A program made the position numbers and the translations under genes. DNA of 64,000 nucleotides from Epinephelus fuscoguttatus (Eukaryota; Chordata; Actinopteri; Perciformes; Serranidae), in assembly GCF_011397635.1 (NCBI RefSeq), contig NC_064760.1, positions 26,758,856-26,822,855 on the forward strand, given 5' to 3'. The notes under the pieces are model-generated. The model saw only the letters and a list, made by a program, of their open reading frames with translations. It was not told the DNA's origin and did not search any database. Each line of letters begins with the position of its first letter. Within the stretch, counting starts at the first letter, position 1. Positions 60,407 through 64,000 of this stretch are shown piece by piece.

Positions 60407-63380
60407 TGGAGTCATTTCAAAATTTGGGACACCTTTGAACTGTTGCTGATAAGGGATCTGGGATTCTTTTGTACATTTAAGGAATTATTATCTCCACCAG
60501 GCGGTATGCTTCGAGGGGATCTTACATTTGGTCGTGCGTGTATGTGTCTGTCCACAGCTAATCTGCTATACTACTGGACCAATCAGCCTAATATTTGACT
60601 GTTTTATTTCGTCACTGACTGCTGACTCATCACTCACCTTAACCGGCTGATAAGGACCACAAGTTACCTGGAAATCGCCTCAGCTTAAGGCAACAAGCCT
60701 TACCATCTGTTGCAGCACACAGTTTGGGGTTCGTCATGGCTCAAAAACTGACACTGATGGAAAATTTAGGTCTTTGTTCCGGAGCATCTACAGATTAATT
60801 CCATACTCATATGTTGATCAACTAAAGTAAGGCATGATAAGAGATGATAAGATCCCCATTTCTGTTATCTTTGAATCTTGACTGTAAGGGAGCCTGAAGA
60901 GACAAGAAGAAGTGACCTGGTTTTGTTCCGCCAGCCACACAGCATCATTCCACACCAGGAGTGTTTTAGAAGTGGAGCATTTTCCCTGCCTAATGCTATG
61001 CTAATGATTTGGTAGTTTTTCCTAATGTTTTTGCTCTTACTCTATGTACGTCAGCAGGCTATGTAGTTAGATTGTTTCTTTTTTAATCTCTTTTGGTTGA
61101 GTTTGTTGTTCTTTCCTACTTTGTTATGCTGTAGCCTACAGACAAAGTTAATAATGTTCAAAGTCCGCTATGAATGACGTAGATCAAAGATCTGTGGCTG
61201 TGTTTTACTTATTGAAAATACATTCATCCTATTAATTACATGGTATCTATGTTTCACATATAGTGCCTTTAGCAGAAAAAACTCTGTGCAACATGCTCCA
61301 GCTTAGTCACAAATAGACGAGGCCTGTATTTTCATGCGTTGCTTCTTAAACGCGCTGCAGTGCTTCTGTTGGAATCATCTACAGTGGCCATGATTACCTC
61401 GGACGGCTGCCTGGTAGAGATCTGCACTCTACAGAGTGCACTTTTCTAGTTGCAATTAAGTGTCATTTTATACTAGAGGGTTTATTCTTTCCACTGTTCC
61501 CACAAAGTCTTTCAAAACTCAGTAGAGGAAGTGTCATTTTATACTTGTAACAGCATGTTTTCATTTTTACAGAAACTATTTTAAGAACTTAGGAACCTTT
61601 TATAGACCCACGGTTATGCATTTTGACCAGAGGAACATGGCTTCCATCTAGCTCCCTTCATAACCCGAAAAAGCTCCCTGCCATTTTGCAACAGCCCAAG
61701 AACTAGCAGGGTGTTTGCTGTGCTGAAAGTTGCATATTGGTCAAACACAAATCTTGTGGCTGAAACAACGTCTGCACAACATCATACACACTATGATCAA
61801 GTACTGGGTGTCCTAGGAAGGACATTTGTTCTACTGAGTGCTCCAGGGATGACATTTTTCTGTTGGATGACACAGAAGTTAGAATCACCCTGATTTCCCT
61901 TGACAGTAAGCCCATGAGATTTTTCCATTGGATTTTGGATTATTGTGGAAAATAAACTCTGTGGCAACGAAAGTTTATAATACTTGCACGTTTTGTCCAG
62001 CCAAAAAAAATCTTGACAAAAGGACACCACTTCTCTGATTTTTGAAGCATAAACGCAATCATCAGAAACACAAAGCTAACATTAGGCTATAAATGAATTA
62101 AACTATGGTCGCATGACTTAACATCGTGCCCACAACACGGCTGTAAAGTATTTACAGACATATTTTAAGTCATAGAACAAAACATGAAAGTCTCTTAAGC
62201 ATGTGTTAACCACAGACCTTATTTCAGGCAACCCATTCAAAAAACCCATTGACTGCAAGTCAAGGGAACCAGAAGCGCTACAATGCTAACTCATTTCCGG
62301 AGCACTTTCTTAAAGATAAAATCAAAGGGTTTTTTTGTTTTTATTTCATTTCCTGTTTCTTTGGTCCTGGAACTATTTGGACAAAAAGGGGTGGTGGACC
62401 AAGAACCAGTGATACTATGTAATAGCAGCAACTGATGGGAGCTTAAGTTGTTCCTGTACAGAAAGTTAAGAGAGTCATAATAAAGAGAAAGTGTCAGGGT
62501 TTAATCTCGTAACATTATGCACATTTGACAACATTTACACACTGACATCCTGATGTTATTATTACTTCTCTAATGAAATACATACTTTTTTGGTTTGTTT
62601 ATTGCATTTGTGTAACAAATAACTTTTAAAAGAGCTCAGAGAATGGTGTTGACAACAGAACATCATTTATCCGTTTCAATGTATTTACATACAGCTCTGT
62701 GTCATTAGCTTGTACATTAGTACTACTGTCACTGCTAGGTTTATTTGGGGCCAACCATGGAGTTAAGAAAAATTAACTGTCAAACGGCAGCTTGACATTT
62801 TGTTTAGAAATGGCAGAGTCTTGTGTGTGAAATTTCCCTTTAATCGCTTGTCAACATTGTAGTGTTTTTTTCTGTAAGGAGTTTACATGGTATATTATAG
62901 ATGGTCTAAATCTCTGACAAGTTTCACTGCCTGTACGCCAAGTTAAACTTAGCCTCTGGTGGTCTTGGATGACCCACGGCTCTTAGCTATCCAAGAAAAC
63001 TATAAAGCTTGCATGCTTCTATCTTAAGAGTCCCTTCAACCCACTGAGTTACCGCTTTAAATATTAAATCTTTTTTTTTCCAGTATTGATTGAGTGCCTG
63101 TGATAGTCTGTTTTGCAATGCTTAGAAAGAAAAAAAATCAGGGGTGTGTATAACAATTTCCTGCATTTTCTCTTTGGTAACAGTTATATAAATGTCTTGG
63201 CTACACACAACACTTTTTTACATCACTCACAAATGCTCTCAACATGGTCTGGAGTCTCATGTATAGCACAATTTCACCCTGATAATAAAACTACACCAAT
63301 CAGCAAATAATGTTCACAAGAGAGCATGAAGGAATCAAATATATAGAGAGGCAAAAGCTAGACAACCTCCAAAAAGGGAA
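60407..63380. other. Non-coding stretch
   Basis: No exon could be supported. A segment near 60488-60560 (ATCTCCACCAGGCGGTATGC) resembles a widespread fish repeat. The rest shows nothing I can identify. Confidence 0.45.
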
Positions 63381-63484
63381 TGGTTTCACATGTGGTGGCC
63401 ACAGACAGTTGCTCTCTCCTTCTCCTTCCTGACTGATTCTTCTCTAGTTTTGTGCTCTGCTAGTGTCCTTGTCACTACTGGTAG

Positions 63485-64000
63485 CATGAGGCAGTACCTG
63501 CAGCCCAGTCAGGTTGCACAGGTAGTCCAGCTCCTCCAGGATGACACATCCATACGTGCGGTCGCAAGAAGGTTTGCTGTGTCTCCCAGCACAGTGTCAA
63601 GACCATGGAGGAGATACCAGGAGACCAGCCGTTACACGGAGAGAGCTGGACAGGGCCGTAGAAGGGCATCAACCCAGCAGCAGGACAAGTATCTGCTCCT
63701 TTGTGTGAGGATGAACAGGAGGAGCACTGCCAGAGCCCTACAAATGACCTCCAGCAGGCTACTGGTGTGCATGTTTCTGACCAAACAGTCAGAAACAGAC
63801 TCCATGAGGGTGGCATGAGGGCCTGACGTCCTCTAGTCTGACCTGTGCTCACAGCCCGGCACCATGCAGCTCAATTGAAATTCACCAGAGAAAACCAGAA
63901 TTGGCAGTTCCACTATTGGCGCCCTGTTCTCTTCACAGATGAGAGCAGGTTCACACTGAGCACATGTGACAGGCGTAAAAGAGTCTAGAGACACCATGGT
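63485..64000 (+). pseudogene. Second Tc1-like transposase, frameshifted, cut by window end
   Basis: From the ATG at 63485 the frame reads [20 protein letters not shown] and then the helix-turn-helix [20 protein letters not shown] followed by [19 protein letters not shown], the paired DNA-binding region of Tc1-like transposases. Near 63741-63746 a single-base loss shifts the frame; the continuing sequence in the next frame reads LQQATGVHVSDQTVRNRL, and then a TGA replaces an expected Arg codon near 63823. Further breaks follow to the window edge. It is a different subfamily from the copy at 43 kb. Confidence 0.85.

Overview
This is vertebrate nuclear DNA, almost certainly from a ray-finned (teleost) fish. 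Coding exons are short and flanked by GT/AG splice sites, introns and intergenic DNA dominate, and CA/GT, GATA and TTTTA microsatellites are abundant. The dispersed repeats are of fish type: Tc1-like transposases, short inverted-repeat DNA elements (MITEs), a hAT element with an 8-bp target duplication, tRNA-headed SINEs and a decayed LINE. Nothing bacterial, viral or organellar is visible.

Layout. Bases 1 to about 16,100 hold no convincing exon; they are microsatellite-rich with a few GC-rich patches that could be regulatory. Bases about 16,500-35,000 are a minus-strand cluster related to the TIM (HAVCR/TIMD4) phosphatidylserine-receptor family. From right to left in transcription order: gene A (34,979 to 30,569), a compact six-exon TIM-like receptor of 218 residues; pseudogene C (about 29,263 to 24,930), a broken relic carrying fibronectin-type-III (Fn3), stalk, membrane and tail exons; and gene B (22,544 to 16,697), a 13-exon model of 545 residues. 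Gene B joins a TIM-type IgV domain to three Fn3 domains resembling those of DSCAM cell-adhesion proteins, with mucin-like stalk exons, one transmembrane helix and almost no cytoplasmic tail. I built the splice models by hand; every junction keeps frame and both totals are exact multiples of three.

Bases 35,000-64,000 are mostly non-coding and repeat-derived: a possible first exon of a type II membrane protein (37,739-37,960), two inactivated Tc1-like transposases, a LINE relic, a tRNA-headed SINE, a stack of nested elements at 51.7-53.7 kb, a second inverted copy of the outer element near 60.1-60.4 kb, and several MITEs.

How the genes may work together. Gene A keeps a normal TIM layout: signal peptide, IgV, stalk, membrane helix, and a tail with one tyrosine. 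Gene B keeps the IgV loop that in mammalian TIMs binds phosphatidylserine (WFND) but has grown an Fn3-rich ectodomain and lost its tail. The relic between them has Fn3 exons like gene B and membrane/tail exons like gene A, suggesting a locus that expanded by duplication and exon exchange. The TIM-IgV plus DSCAM-like Fn3 receptor is the most notable system in this window.
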